64,000 nucleotides of DNA, from the NCBI RefSeq assembly GCF_027409185.1, contig NC_084463.1, positions 46,912,407-46,976,406 of the forward strand, read 5' to 3'. Each line of letters begins with the position of its first letter. The stretch's first letter is position 1. This DNA is from Cynocephalus volans. Its lineage: Eukaryota; Chordata; Mammalia; Dermoptera; Cynocephalidae. Below are positions 22,715-34,830 of this stretch, piece by piece. The translations under genes were made by a program, and so were the position numbers. The notes beneath the pieces are model-generated. The model saw only the letters and a list, made by a program, of their open reading frames with translations. It had not been told where the DNA came from and did not search any database.

Positions 22715-25700
22715 TTTTCAAATTTATTTATTTTTGAAATTGACATAAAATTGTATGTATTGTTTATGAGTATAACATAATGTTTTGAATATGCATATGT
22801 AAGTGAAATGGTTAAATCCAGCTAATTAACAAATGCCTTTCCTCACACAGTCATCATTTTTTGAGGTAAGAATACAACATTCACTCTTTTAGGGATTTTC
22901 AAGAGCATGACATATCATTAATTATAGTCACTATGCTGTACAATAGATCTTTTGAATTTGTACCTTTTATCTAACTGCAATTATGTATCCTTTGACCAAC
23001 ATATCCTCAACCTTTTCTTCCCCCTAACCACCCCAGCCAGGGTAACCAACATTATACTCTTTACTTAGATAAGATCAAACTTTTTAGATTACAAATATGA
23101 GTGAGATCATGTGGTATTTGTCTTTCTACACCTGGCTTATTTTACTTAACATAATATCCTCCAGGTTTATGCATGATGTTGCAAATGAAAGAATTTCCTT
23201 CTATCTTATCACTAAATGGTATTCCATTGCATATATATATACCACAATTTCTTTATCCATTTATCCATTGATAGAAACTTACTTGTTCTCATATCTTGGC
23301 TATTGTGACATGGGAGTGCAGATTTTTTTGACATACTGATTTTATTTCCTTTATATATATATACCCAGCAGAAGTATTGATAGACCATATGGTACTTCTA
23401 TTTTTAATTTTAAGAGGACCCTCCATAATGTTTTATATAATGACTCTACTAATGTAAATTTTCACCAAGTAAGCAAGTATTTCCTTTTGTCCACATCCTT
23501 ACCAATACTTGCTATCTTTTGTCTTTTTGATAATAGGCATTCTAACATTTAAGGCTTTAATCCATTTTGAGTTGATGTTGGTAGATAGGAAAAGATAAGG
23601 ATCTTTATTCTTCTGCATTGGATATTTTGTTTTTTCAACATAATGTATTAAAGAGACTGACTTTTCCTCCATTGTGTGTTCTTTGTACCTTTGTTAAAAA
23701 TCAGTTGGCTGTAAATACATTGGTTTATTTCCGGCCTTTGTAATCTGTTCTATTGCTCTATGTTTCTGTTTTTATGCCCGTACCAAGCTGTTTTTGTTAC
23801 TATAGCTTTGTAGTATATTTTGACGTCAAGTAGAATAGGGTCTCCAGCTTTGTTGTTTTTCCTTAAGATTGCTTTGGCTATTCAGAGTCTTTTGTAGTTC
23901 CATACAAATTTTAGGAGTGTTTTCTCTATTTCTGCAAAGAATGTTATTTGTATTATAACAGGATTGTATTAAACATGTAGATCACTTTGGGTAAAATGGG
24001 CATTTTAACACTATTAATTCTTCTAATTCATGGGCCCAGGATATCTTTCATTTATTTGTGTCTTGTTCAATTTCTTTCATCAGCATTTTATAGTTTTCAG
24101 TGTTCAGATCTTTAAGCTTCTTAGTTAAATTTATTTCTAAGTATTTTTTGAAGCTACTATATATGGGATTGTTTTCTTGATTTGTTTTTCAAATAGTTCC
24201 CACTTTTAGTTTATAGAAGTATTTCTTATATTTGCATGTTGATTTTGTATCTTGCAAAATTATTGAACTTGTTTATTAGTTCTAAGAGGTGTTTTGGTTT
24301 TGTTTGGTTGTTTTATGGTGGAATCTTTACAATTCTCTCTATATAGGATAACGTCACGTGTGAACAGGGACATTTAACTTTTTTCTTTCCAGTTCGGATG
24401 GCTTTATTTTTTTCTTTTTATTAATTGCTCTGGCTAGAACTTCCAGTAATATGTTGCATAGAAGTTACAAGAGTGGGTATACTTGTCTTTTCTTTAGACC
24501 TTAGAAAAAAATGCTTTCAATTTTTCCTGTGCAGTATGATGTTAAACATGGGTTTGTCATATATGGCCTTTATTGTGTTGAAGTGTGTTCACTGTGTACC
24601 TAATTTGTTGAAAGTTTTTATCATGAAGGAATTTTGAATTTTTACATGCATTTCTGCACCCCTTAAAATGATTATATGGCCTTTATTCTGTTAACATGAT
24701 GTTTCACATTTATTGATTTGCACATATTGGACCATTCTTGCATCTCTGGCATAAATTCCATTTGATCACATTGTGATTTTTTAGCGTGCTGTTGAATTTG
24801 GTTTGCTATTATTTAGTTGAAGATTTTCACATTGGTGTTCAGCAGGGATATTGGCCTGTAGTGTTTTGTTTGTCTGTCTGTTTGTTTTATGTTTCTTTGT
24901 CTGGTTTTGTTTTGAGGGTCACGTTGGCCTGAGTTTGAGAAGAATTGATATTATTTCTTTATAAATGTTTGGTGGAATTCAGCAGTAAAGCCCTCAGGTA
25001 CTGAGCTTAGCTTTGTTGGGAAACATTTTATTATTGTCTCAATATTCTTACTCATTATTCATCTTTTAGGATTTTTCTATTTTTCAAGGAATTTATTCAT
25101 TTTCTCTAGTTTATCCAATTTGTTTGTGTATAATTGTTCATAATATTCCTTTATGGCCCTTTGTATTTCTATGCTATCTGTGGCAATGTTTCCTTTTTCA
25201 TCTCTGATCATATTTATTTGAGTATTCTTTCTTTTTTTAGTTTAGCTAAAGTTTCATTCATTTTACTGAACTTTTCAAAATACCAACTTTCTATTTAGTT
25301 GATCTTTTAATTGTTTTTCTGTCTTCAGCTCATTTATTTATCCTTTGATCTTTATTACTTATTTCCCTCTACTAATTATGGGCTTAGTTTAGTTTTGATT
25401 TCTTAGTTTCTTGAGGTGCTACATTTAGCTTATTTGAGACTTTTCTTTTCTGATGTGGGTGTGTATTGCTGTAAACATCTCTCTTAGAACTTCTTTTGCT
25501 GCATCCCATAGGTTTTGTATGCTGTTTTTATTTTTGCCTCCAAATTTTCAAAATTTTATTTTTAATTTCTTTATTAACCCAGTGGTTGTTCTGTAGCATG
25601 CTGCTTAATTTCCATATATTTCTAAATATTTTGATATTTCTCCTTTTACTTATTCCTATTATTATTTTTGTTAATATATTATAATTATATAAAATATATT

Positions 25701-25830
25701 AATATAATAAAATATTAACATTATTGTTAATATTGATATGATTTTTATTGATTTCTGTTATTAATTATTGAATGTGATTGTCATTGTGGTCAAAAAAAGT
25801 ACTTAATATAATTTTAATCTTCTTAAGTAA
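22715..25830 (-). mobile_element. L1 LINE, about 3.1 kb, antisense, 5'-truncated
   Basis: Left to right this is the reverse complement of L1 from 3' UTR to mid ORF2. Landmarks are a T-rich start at 22711-22740, 'gagtgagatcatgtggtatt' (23098), 'ggtattccattgcatatata' (23218), 'accaagctgtttttgttac' (23781), 'tttggctattcagagtc' (23873), 'gaatttggtttgctatt' (24793) and 'attgtggtcaaaaaaagtac' (25782). Frames are broken throughout. This is the second-longest L1 piece in the window. Confidence 0.88.
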
Positions 25831-26439
25831 GTAAAGCCTAAAGACGAACATGGGAACAATGAAGACTAAACTCAGATTAGTGAAACCTTCAGGGGAAGAT
25901 TGCAGGGTGGACTGGAGTGGGCTACTCATGGGTCTCTGATCATGTTTTTTAAGTTTAGAGCTCCATCATGGGTGTTTGTTTTTTAAAAGAATGCTTTCTG
26001 TATGTTTGAATATTCATTAATAAAACATGTACACATATATATGAGAAAAAACATACACCCAAAATATTAGATGCATTTATTGCTGAGTAACAGAATTATG
26101 GGTAGATTTTACTTTTTTAACTTATACTTCTATGTATCTTCTAAGAATTTCTTTTAAATGTGTGTTATTCTCATTATCTGGATAAAAGTTACAAAAATGT
26201 TTTAGCACAGACAGACAAACAGAAAGAGACAGCCACACAGAGCCAAGGGAAGGTCATAACTGATTTTCTAAATATTCTTTTATTTTCTCCAACATTTTAT
26301 GCTCTTACTGTAGGACGCTAAACTCAATTATCTCTCTATCTCATACTTATCTTGCTAAGAGAAAATTTTAAATTAACCCAACAATCACCCTACACCCTGC
26401 CTGCCATTCAATAAATACTATAATTGGATTAAGGTACTG
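25831..26439. other. AT-rich spacer
   Basis: No gene recognised. A short (ACAG/AGAC)-rich patch lies at 26206-26235. Confidence 0.4.
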
Positions 26440-27060
26440 ATTACTAACAGGGAGTCTTACTTCTAACCTACAGTCCATCTGCCACAAAGCAGCCAAGATC
26501 TGCCTTTAAGAAATAATTCAGATATTGTTTCTGAACTCCAGACATAGATAGCCAATTTCCTAATGTGAATATCCACTTGATGTCTAATAGTCACTTCAAA
26601 TATCCAAAAGCAGATTCCGAATCTTGCCAAGCTAACTCCACCCACCTGCAGCCTTCCCTGAATCACCACCCAATCATTCTGGTACATCAGGCCAAATCAT
26701 TGTCATAATTCGTGATTCCTCCCTTTTTTCATGGCTTATATCAAAGCCATCAGCAGATGCTATTGACTCTTCTTTCAGAAATATCTGGAACAAGTCTATT
26801 CTCACCACTCCTGTCCTGGTCTGAGCCACCATCAACTCTAACCAAGATCATTGTAAATGGTTCTTAACGAGCATCCTCTTTTCCACTGTTAGTGCACAAC
26901 TATCTTTTCTTAACACATCACAGAGAGTGACTCTATAAAAACAAATTGAGTTTAATCATGTCACATCAGCTAGAAACAGTCAATGGCATCCGATGTTAAT
27001 CAGAGAAAGTACCTCAAGCCCTTTGTCATTTTTCCTTAACACCACCTTTGACGTTGTCTC
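26440..27060 (+). repeat. Ancient interspersed repeat, L2-like LINE fragment
   Basis: Phrases such as 'gattcctcccttttttc' (26712), 'cagcagatgctattgactc' (26751), 'gtctgagccaccatcaact' (26818) and 'aatcatgtcacatcag' (26953) follow the order of a very common ancient mammalian repeat that I associate with L2 3' sequence. Divergence is high. The family name is provisional. Confidence 0.45.
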
Positions 27061-28060
27061 TTACCACTTGTAACTTACAGTCTGTCAGAATTGGCAAACA
27101 AGGTTTGCAACACATCTACTGTTACCAGGAAAACCCACTGCAATCCCTGACAATAATAAAGGCATGCAGATGATGTTTGCAGCCACAACAGCCTCCTTGA
27201 ATTCCTTGCTCACGTGGAGCTTTATCCTGCCTCAGAAAATTTGCAGTTGTTTCCTCTGCTAGGACACAATTCTTCCAAATATCAGCAAGGTGCTTCCAAA
27301 AATCAGCTTGAATACAAACATGTTGTCTGAAGTTGAATTTTCTGATGACCCTCATAAGTCCGTGCAGCTTGGACATGTGGTTTTCTGAGGGAAGAACTGA
27401 AAATCACAGGGGTGATCCCAGAGGAAAAGGGCTTCTGTAGCCAACTAAGAGTCCTAGATGTCCTGCCAAGTGCTCTGCCCAGCTTTCTCCCATCAGTGTT
27501 GTCACCAAGGCCCTGCTGTTGAGGTGGAAGCTGGTCACTCAGAGCAGCTGTCAGGGAGGGGACCCCACAGGCTCGGTGTGGGGGCTAGGAAATAACACAT
27601 CTGCCAGGTTCTAGGACATCCTTGGAACAAGGACCTTGAGTAACAATGTAATGGTGAATCAGCCACTTCTGAAATCATTGGAGTGGTCACACAGATGCAG
27701 GGAATGCAAATTGGAAGGAGCGAACATAGCCTGAGAGGAATTTTGTGCTATATACTGCCTAGGACACATGGCTGGGTGTTGTTCCCCAGGCGTGTCTGCT
27801 CAGAAAGTTCAGGGAGAGTCACGTTCTGTGGGCTGCTTCCTGGCACAGCAGACCTTCCAGGTCATTTGTAATCATATGACATATATCATAGGAACTCATA
27901 CCTCTCCCCTCATTGGGAGGAAAAGGAAGGTGTGCCCGTGGAGCAGGTGGCAGATGAATGAGACCTTTTCTGGCAAGAGAAGAGAGGTCGGTACAGTGTT
28001 CCAAGAAAACATAGAAGTTAGAAGTAAAGTGTAGAAGTGAGAAGAGAATGATGACCCAAA
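27061..28060. other. Intergenic stretch with no recognised gene
   Basis: Moderate GC, no low-complexity tracts, short open frames only. Nothing identifiable. Confidence 0.4.
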
Positions 28061-28067
28061 TTGTGTT

Positions 28068-28190
28068 TGGAGAAATAGATAGATCTATCAATAGATAGAT
28101 AGGTAGGTAAATAAATGAACATAGATGATGGAAGGATGAAAGATTGGATGAATGGATGGATGGCTAGATGGACAGATAGGTAGAGAAAGT
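28068..28190 (+). repeat. (GATA)n/(GGAT)n microsatellite
   Basis: Interrupted runs of GATA/GGTA (28076-28115) pass into GGAT/GGAA-type units (28126-28185). The purity is low, so it is an old tract. Confidence 0.85.
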
Positions 28191-28207
28191 GAGAACGTGA
28201 AAGAAAG

Positions 28208-28246
28208 GGGGTATATGTATATATATTTGGGCGTATGTATATATAC

Positions 28247-28278
<32 letters not shown>
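28208..28278 (+). repeat. (TATG/TA)n followed by (GA)n microsatellite
   Basis: A short TA/TATG tract (28210-28247) is followed by (AG) repeats from 28247 to 28275. On the minus strand it yields a spurious Ser-Leu-rich open frame. Confidence 0.9.
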
Positions 28279-28279
<1 letters not shown>

Positions 28280-28998
28280 TTTCTTATCTGCAAATGGAGC
28301 TGCAGTGTAGTGGGGAGGAATGGAGCCAATGGAAGAAGGGATAAAAAGAAAAAGAGAAAGGAGAATTGTGAGTGAAAATAAAGCAATTAAGTTGATTACC
28401 AGGATGGCTTAGTTTGGAGTAAGTGGGAGGGTAGAAAGGAGAGGAGGATTTGGGATGGTTTGGGGCCATCGCAAGAGGATGGAAACAAAGAGTGCGAAAT
28501 GCTGGAGGCGGGTACACCCGAGCACAGGTTTTAACCCGTGCATGGACAGTCCCAGTAGCCACATTGCAAGATCTCAGGCCGAGGGCTGGGGGAGAACACA
28601 GGCTGTCCATGCGTTTGTATTTGGGAGGTAAACAGGGGAGGCAATTTAGTGATCCAGCAACGTGGGATGAAGCATATATGCAGAGGTGACTAACTGAGAC
28701 TCCTGTGCATTTGGGACAGAATGATAACAAACTTAGGGGCACAGAAGACTTTTAGGTAATCACGCTGACTTCCTAACTTACATAAGAGGCTATGAAAGTA
28801 AATTTCAGAAAATTGAAATAATGTGACCAAAGTAGCACACCTAATGTGACACAAAACTGAGGTTGGAATAATTAAAACATCCTTTATTTAATGCTTTATT
28901 CCATCTTTTTAGAAGTTATAATTTTTGGGTGTCATATGTTTTAACCCACTTAAAAACCCACAATTTTATGAATCAAGGAAATTCTGAACGTTCATTTC
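28280..28998. other. Spacer upstream of the CpG island
   Basis: GC rises from left to right, with isolated CpGs around 28500-28600. No exon recognised. Confidence 0.4.
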
Positions 28999-28999
28999 T

Positions 29000-30320
29000 A
29001 ATACGTGTATAATTTACTGTGCCCCGAGGAAGGAGGGCTCAGGCCCCTTCTCCAGCGTGTCACTGGAGGGTGAGTGGCCAGGGTCCTTCTGGAAGCTCGT
29101 GCTCGCAGGCAGCTCAGGGGGACGGAGGCCCCGCAGGCACCTGCGGAAGGAGGCCGGGCCCCGGGGGGTCTCCCAAAGCTGAGGTCCTCGCGCTGCGCTC
29201 TGGCTGTTTGTGAGAAGGAGCCGCGGCCTCGGGCAAAGGTTCTGCAACTGTCTTGAGCCTGGGTTTTCTCTTCTGTGAGATGGGGATGTTGAGCCCCCAG
29301 GGACCTGTCAGCTTCCAGCCTGCTCACGTCCCCACGCGGACCCGCGAGCTGATAACCCGACTCCCATTCCTGACGGGCCAGGCCACGGCCTCGGCGCCCC
29401 TCAGCAGCCCGGCTCTGCTGACGCCCCAGCTGCTGAGACCCCAGCACTGGGAGGCCTGGGGGGAGGCGGAGGCGGAGCCCAGTCCTGAAGCGCCACCCAG
29501 CCGGTCCTCCGCCAGCTCTCGGCAGCCTGGAGACTGAGGCCACAGCCCAGGAGGCCGGACGTCTGCCGTGCGCGCCCCCGCAGCGTCTTTTGGTCCAGCC
29601 GGCCACCGTCCCCAACGTTTGCGCCGCGGTGCACGCTGGGACGTGCGGTGTCGGAAGCCGCCGGCGCTTACCAGACGAGAGGCACAGCGGCCGGTAGCAG
29701 GGCTTAGGTTGGGCCGTGAGGTGCTGTGTGGGGCCTGTGGCTGCCCTGTGCGCCGCCCTCCCGCCAAGGGCGCCAGAGCACGACAGCGACCACCCAGGAC
29801 CAGGTGAGGCGGCGGCGGAGAAATGGGGCAGGACGGGGGCGGCGGCGGGGGTGGGGGCGGGGCGATTGGGCGGGCCGGGCCGAGTGCGCCTTGGGCCTGG
29901 ATCCACAGCCCCCAAGTACGGGGCGTTTTGGGCGGACCCTTGGGCACTTGCGCCCCTCTTCCCTACAGTGGGTCCCCGGAGCGCTGTCCAGGTCCCGAAT
30001 CCAGGGGGCGCTGGCCTGTGCGCCCCGGTTTCCGCGCGTGGAGGAAAGCGCCGCCGCAGCACCCACTAATGGGGTGTCGTAGATGGTCCCCCTGCACTCT
30101 GGAGCTGGGGACTCTGACTCTGGGTGTTTCCCCTCCGCCCTTTCTGCCCGTTGTCCAAGTTGTGAAAAGGTGCCTCCTGGGTATGGGGACAGGGGACAGC
30201 TCCCTCAGGGGCTTCCACTTCTGCGTCGGCCCACAGAAACCTTCGGGGGGCCTCCTGGGCTCTTGTCTCACTCCTCCCCGTCCTGGAAGCTCTGTCTGGG
30301 ATGTCCACTATGGTGACCAC
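29000..30320. promoter_or_regulatory. CpG island, candidate (possibly bidirectional) promoter
   Basis: A sharply bounded GC-rich, CpG-dense block stands in an otherwise AT-rich, CpG-poor window. Near its centre is a promoter-like core: a GC box gggggcgggg (29854-29863) directly followed by an inverted CCAAT box ATTGG (29865-29869) and another GC box (gggcggg). Splice-donor-like sites lie on both sides: CAG|GTGAGG on + at 29803 and CTG|GTAAGC on - near 29672. The sequence near 29630 (gcacgctgggacgt) resembles a degenerate ZNF143-type promoter motif. No first-exon protein could be named. Long open frames on both strands (the longest is 354 codons on -) are expected from high GC and show no domain. 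The downstream gene, if any, lies outside or is not recognisable here. Confidence 0.7.
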
Positions 30321-30490
30321 TAGCCAGGTGTGGCTATTTCAGTCAACTTTAAAATGAAGGGTTCCTTTCCTCAGCCCCAGTAGCCACATCGCAAGCTCTC
30401 AGTAGCCACGAGTGGCTGGTGGCTGCTGTATTGGACGGTGCAGACAGGGAAACTTGTGGTCATCACGGAAAGTTCTGTTATCTGGGGTAC
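30318..30490 (-). mobile_element. hAT-type DNA transposon remnant (MER3/Charlie-Blackjack-like)
   Basis: Characteristic phrases are 'cactagccaggtgtggctat' (30319), 'cagtagccacatcgcaag' (30376), 'gtagccacgagtggctggtg' (30402), 'attggacggtgcagac' (30431) and 'cacggaaagttctgttat' (30464), all of the non-autonomous hAT MER repeats. It lies at the right shoulder of the CpG island. Strand is a best guess. Confidence 0.65.
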
Positions 30491-31150
30491 TGGACAAGAT
30501 GGGACTGGCCCCTGCTGCTTCTCCCCCTCCTCCTGCCAGGCGCCATGTTAGCCACACCTGGCGCCTCTTCCTCCCTCCCCTGCAGGCTGGCCTGCCCTTC
30601 CTTCCTGGCCTTGGGGGTAGCTGGCCGTCCTCCCGCAGATCTGAGTTCACTGTCACTCGCTCACCTTCCTGACCACTCTTTCCCAGTATCTCCTGTCTCG
30701 GTTTCCTTCTCTTTTCCTTCCCAGCACTTCATGTTTTGTCATTGCTACTTATCTGCTGGTTTTCCGTTTTATTTGTAGTCTCTGAGGCAGAGATTGGGAT
30801 TATTGCTTACTCTATGCCCAGTCTGGACACAGTATTAGATTGAAAGATACAGATGAAATCTGTTAACAATTGGAGTTCTTTGGCTGGTAGAAATGGTACT
30901 TTCGTGTGGTTGAACCTCATATGTCATCCTAGGTCCTCAGTAGAAATCTGGTGCAGCAAATGTGTGGACAACAGGGCAGCACAGGGTGAGGAACACTGTT
31001 GTGATTGCAGATGGCTGCGGGAGACTAGCAAATCTGAGAAGGCTTCCTGGAGGAGATCGAGTTTTAGCCGGGTCACCTCTATCCCTCTTCTGCCCCTCTG
31101 GCCTGGCTCTGCACACATTCAGCAGCCTGTGGCTAATAGTTTCCATTTTG
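30491..31150. other. Spacer with no recognised gene
   Basis: GC falls off from the CpG island. A donor-like AAG|GTGAGC on the minus strand lies near 30664. No exon could be confirmed. Confidence 0.4.
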
Positions 31151-33560
31151 TTGTTTTAGTTTTTCTTCAAGGTTTCAGCTTTTGGATATTTTTATTAAAT
31201 TAATTGTTCTGTTTTTCTACTTATTAACTTATTGCTTTTTGCTAACAGTTAATAATTCCTTCTATTTTTCCTGTTTATGTTATCACTGTTTTTGGAAATG
31301 ATGTGTGTGCTTGATTCACTTGTTTACATTCTTTTCAGAAAAGTACTTCATGTTTAAGGTGTGATGCTTAAGTTCCAATAGAACAGATTTTCTTTATCAT
31401 TGCTGTCTGAAGTTCTGCAGTTTTGGTATATATTTTCTTTTTGGCTCAGGAGTTTTTAGGAGCAAGTTTTAAAATTTCCAAGAGGTTCTTTTGATTTATT
31501 GGTTTTACTATTATAGTAATTTGAGTTGCATTTTGATGAGAGAATACTGATTCCTCTTTTGAACTTTTGGGTTTCAGGAAGTTTTCTTGTGGCCCTAACA
31601 TGGAGTCAGGTTTCATCACTGTTCCACTGGGGCTTAAAAAGAAGATTGAGTTTCTATTTCAAGTTGGCAGAGGTTTGATGTGTATGACAATGAATTTTAC
31701 CACCTTATTTGTTTTATTTAGGTCGTGTATAACCTTTACTTAGTTTTTGTTCTCTTGCTGTGTTGTGGACCAAGAGAAGTGAATTAGTCTCTACCATTGG
31801 TACATTTCTGCCCATTTCCCCTTGTGTCTCCAGTGAATGTTGGCAGCTATGTTGTCTGGTGCATAGCTATTTGTAATGATTATATTTTTTTCTGAAGTGC
31901 ACCCATTAGTACCAAAGTACCCTTTTCCTCATTTTTACTTTTTGTGATCGTAAGATGATGACTCGTGCTTTCCTGAGTTTGTATTTGCTTACCACATCTT
32001 TGCCCATTCTTTATGTTTAACCCTTCTAGACTACTTTAAATGTGTTTCTTGTATGTCACATAAAGGTGGGTTTTCCTTTGTGATTCAGTCTGAGAATCTT
32101 TTCCCCCCACTTTCTCTAGGTAAGTTCAACTAATTTACATTTATTGATAGGTCACATACATTTCATCTTAGTTTTGTTGTGTGTGTGTTTGTATTTTTTT
32201 AGTCTTTTGTTCTGTGATCTGTTTTCTTTGCTTTTGTTTTAGTTTCGGTACTTTGATATTTGGGAGAGTCTATACCTTTGTCTCTATGAGATATTGTAAT
32301 AACATTTCATATAATGTCATATACTGTCTGTAGCACTGTATGTCTATGGGGATCATTTATTAAGTACCTTCTGTGATGGACAGAATGTCATTTCCCCCCA
32401 TCTCTGCCTTTCCCCCAGTTAACCACACTGTACCCTGGCACCAATGAGCATGTCATGGCACATGGCAGAAAGGGACATTGCAGATGTGATTAAGGTTATG
32501 GACCGTAAAGTAGACCGACTAGCCTGGATTACCTGGGTGGGCTCAATGTAGTTAGCTGAGCCTTGAAAAGCAGAGAACTTTCTCCAGCGAGAAGTGAGAG
32601 AGGTGTGGTGAAGGGATGTCAGAGAAGTCCCAGTGCAAGGACTGCAGCAGAGGGGTCTAGGAGCTAAAGGTACCCCCACCTCTCACCACAAGCAGCAAGG
32701 ACACAAGTACCTGGACTCTTCTTGCAACCCAAGTTGTTTTTTCAGCATCTCCAGGAAGGAGCACAGCCCAACTGGACTTCTGACTTATGGAAACTGTGAG
32801 AGAGCAAATTTGTGTGCTTTGAGCTGCTGAATTTGTGGTAATTTGTTATGGCAGCAATAGGCGACTAAGACATCTTTTTGAGTCATTATAAAATTAATGT
32901 GTTTTGTTATCTTTCTCCCATCACCCAGTTTTAGCTAACAATAATACCTTTCTCAGTGTTTGCTTTTATACTCTGACATTTACTTGTATTTCTGTTATTG
33001 AAACGTCAGCTTTAAATGATACCCTTTGGCTGCATTTCTTACTGATGGGGCGATGAGCTAATTATTTCTCATCTTTTCTCATGTCTCCCCCTGCCCCCAG
33101 TTTGTGTCATTTGAGTCATTACTCCGTAGCTGGGGACTGTATTATCTGCATTCTTGTCTGTCACCATCAGCCCACATTGGTTTCTGTCTTACATCTACAG
33201 ATAAATATATTCAGTGCTCATTGACAGCCCTTTTGATGGTGTTTCCTCCATCAAATCTTGATCAGCTGAGGCTTGTCTTGGGGATGTTTTCTCAGAATGG
33301 CTGATGGGGTTGGTGACCCTGAGTGCTGGATGTTCAGAACTGTGGCTTTGGGGCTTACAGGACAGCTTGAATGTTGATGGAATCCTTGGTCGAGACTGTC
33401 ATTCTCTGGCCATTTTGTAGATGTCACTCACTGTCTAATGATTTGAATATTGCTTTGGAGAAATCTGAGGACTGCCTGGTTTCCGTTTATAAGTGATTTA
33501 GTTTCTCTCTTTTTACCTCATTCTGTTCACTTTTCTTACCTCTATCATTTGTGATACTTT
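31150..33560 (-). mobile_element. Old L1 LINE, antisense, split by an MLT1 LTR
   Basis: Two T-rich arms (31150-32371 and 32873-33560) read as highly diverged antisense L1 ORF2. One anchor is 'cttgtggccctaacatgg' (31586), a counterpart of the common antisense L1 phrase 'ttgtggcctaacat'. The later part is too decayed to place exactly. Called on texture and a few anchors only. Confidence 0.5.
32372..32872 (+). mobile_element. MLT1-type ERVL-MaLR solitary LTR
   Basis: The + strand follows the MLT1 LTR order: start tgtgatggacagaatgtca, 'gacattgcagatgtgattaa' (32474), 'ctggattacctgggtgggct' (32524), 'gtgtgctttgagctgctgaa' (32812), 'tttgtggtaatttgttatgg' (32832) and an end 'gactaagaca'. TG and CA termini are present, and the length of about 500 bp is normal. 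It splits an older antisense L1. Confidence 0.85.
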
Positions 33561-33589
33561 TTAAATAGGATTTTTTTTGTTCGTTTAGT

Positions 33590-34830
33590 TGTAGGAGTTT
33601 ATACACACAGACGTATATATGTATATATTCTGGATATTAATCCCTTAACTGATATGTTTTCTCCCATTTGTGAGTTGCATTTTCATTCTGTTGGTAGTAT
33701 GTGTTATAGCACCAGCCGGCTACCCACCAGAGGGTAGATTGAAAAAGAGACTGCACCCAGAAAATTGAATTCAAAGGGAGTTTATTCCGGCCAGGACGGC
33801 AGCAGCCAATTTCTGAACTGTGGCCCCGAGCCTAAGTTACTTTCAGTTTTTAAGGTCTCCTCGGTGCAGATCTTCCGTTGTATTTTTAGCCAATGCAAGC
33901 AAGCCTCGAGTACATAAACTAATTTTGTGGTTAGCAATCAGCAGGGGTTTTCCACCCTTCCCTTCCCCCCTCTTTATTTCCTTAAACAAAACAAAATGGA
34001 TTTTTTTACATAAAATGGTGTAACTTATGTCAAGCTTTGAACTGTCAGCTTAGTAGCCGGATCTGATGGCTTTAGCACTTATGGCATAAACTGCATCCTG
34101 TTGGGCACACAGGATGTTCTGCAAGAGCAAGCAAACTGGTTTAAAGAAGCCAAAATATGCAAGTTATAGCAGAGCATACAGTTTTGCACAAAAAAGCATG
34201 TTTAGTTTAAATGGGTCAGTGGTTGTGAGTTAAACCTAGGTAAAGAAGTTTCTTGGGTATGGGTCTATCACACCTGGGTGTAAGGGCAGGAAATGTGGTT
34301 ACTTGAGGAGGGGTCTGTTTTAGAGAGCTACTCTGTTTCTCATCTACATAGGAAAAAGCTGGCCGTCTGTGGTTTTCTTGCTAACACAGGAACAGGCTTG
34401 TGACCACAGAACTATAGAGTGTAGAATGTATTTAGCTGTTTTTACAACTGGGATAAAGATGGGGTCTGTCATGTTAACTTGCGACATATGCTTTGATGCA
34501 CAAAAGTTTTTAATTTTGATAAAACCCCATTTTCTATTTTTTCTTTCGTTGTCTGTATTTTTGGTGTCATAGATAAGAAGTTATTGCTAAATTCATTGTC
34601 ACAAAGCTTTCCTATGTTTTCTTTTAAGAGTTTTATAATTTTAGGTCTTACATTTAAGTCTTTGAAAAATTTTGTGTTCATATTTGTATATGGTTTAGGG
34701 TAAGGGTCCAACTTCATTCTTTCACTTGTGGCTGTCCAGTTTTACTAGCACCATTTGTTGAAAAGGTGATCTTTTCCCCATTGAATGGTCTTGGGACCCT
34801 TGTTGAAGATCTGGAGCTTCCTACCTAATG
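33590..34830 (-). mobile_element. L1 LINE 3' ORF2 region, antisense, interrupted by an ERV LTR
   Basis: The left arm (33625-33701) reads 'ggatattaatcccttaact' and 'tctcccatttgtgagttgc'. The right arm (from 34477) continues with 'gcacaaaagtttttaattttga' broken at one base, 'tttaagtctttgaaaaat' (34655) and 'agcaccatttgttgaaaag' (34747). Together the arms form one antisense L1 segment whose order resumes after the insertion. Confidence 0.85.
33702..34471 (-). mobile_element. Solitary endogenous retrovirus LTR, antisense, inserted in L1
   Basis: The block breaks the L1 cleanly. On the minus strand it begins TGACAGACCCC (34471) and has CCAAT-like and A/T-rich TATA-like sites near 33880-33900. It carries an AATAAA poly-A signal (33786-33781) followed by a short R/U5 that ends near 33702-33707. 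TGTTA occurs at 33702-33706 and again at 34472-34476, a candidate 5-bp target duplication. If so, the LTR is 33707-34471. No internal retroviral genes or second LTR are present, so it is a solo LTR. It differs from the MaLR LTRs elsewhere; the ERV class is not determined. Confidence 0.7.

Noticed and set aside
28068..28278. CRISPR-like or regulatory array
   Set aside because: The repeats are simple microsatellites with no spacers, in a mammalian genome.
29324..30323. Multiple 77-207-codon open frames in the CpG island
   Set aside because: They overlap on both strands in several frames, as expected for stop-poor GC-rich DNA; no domain is visible.
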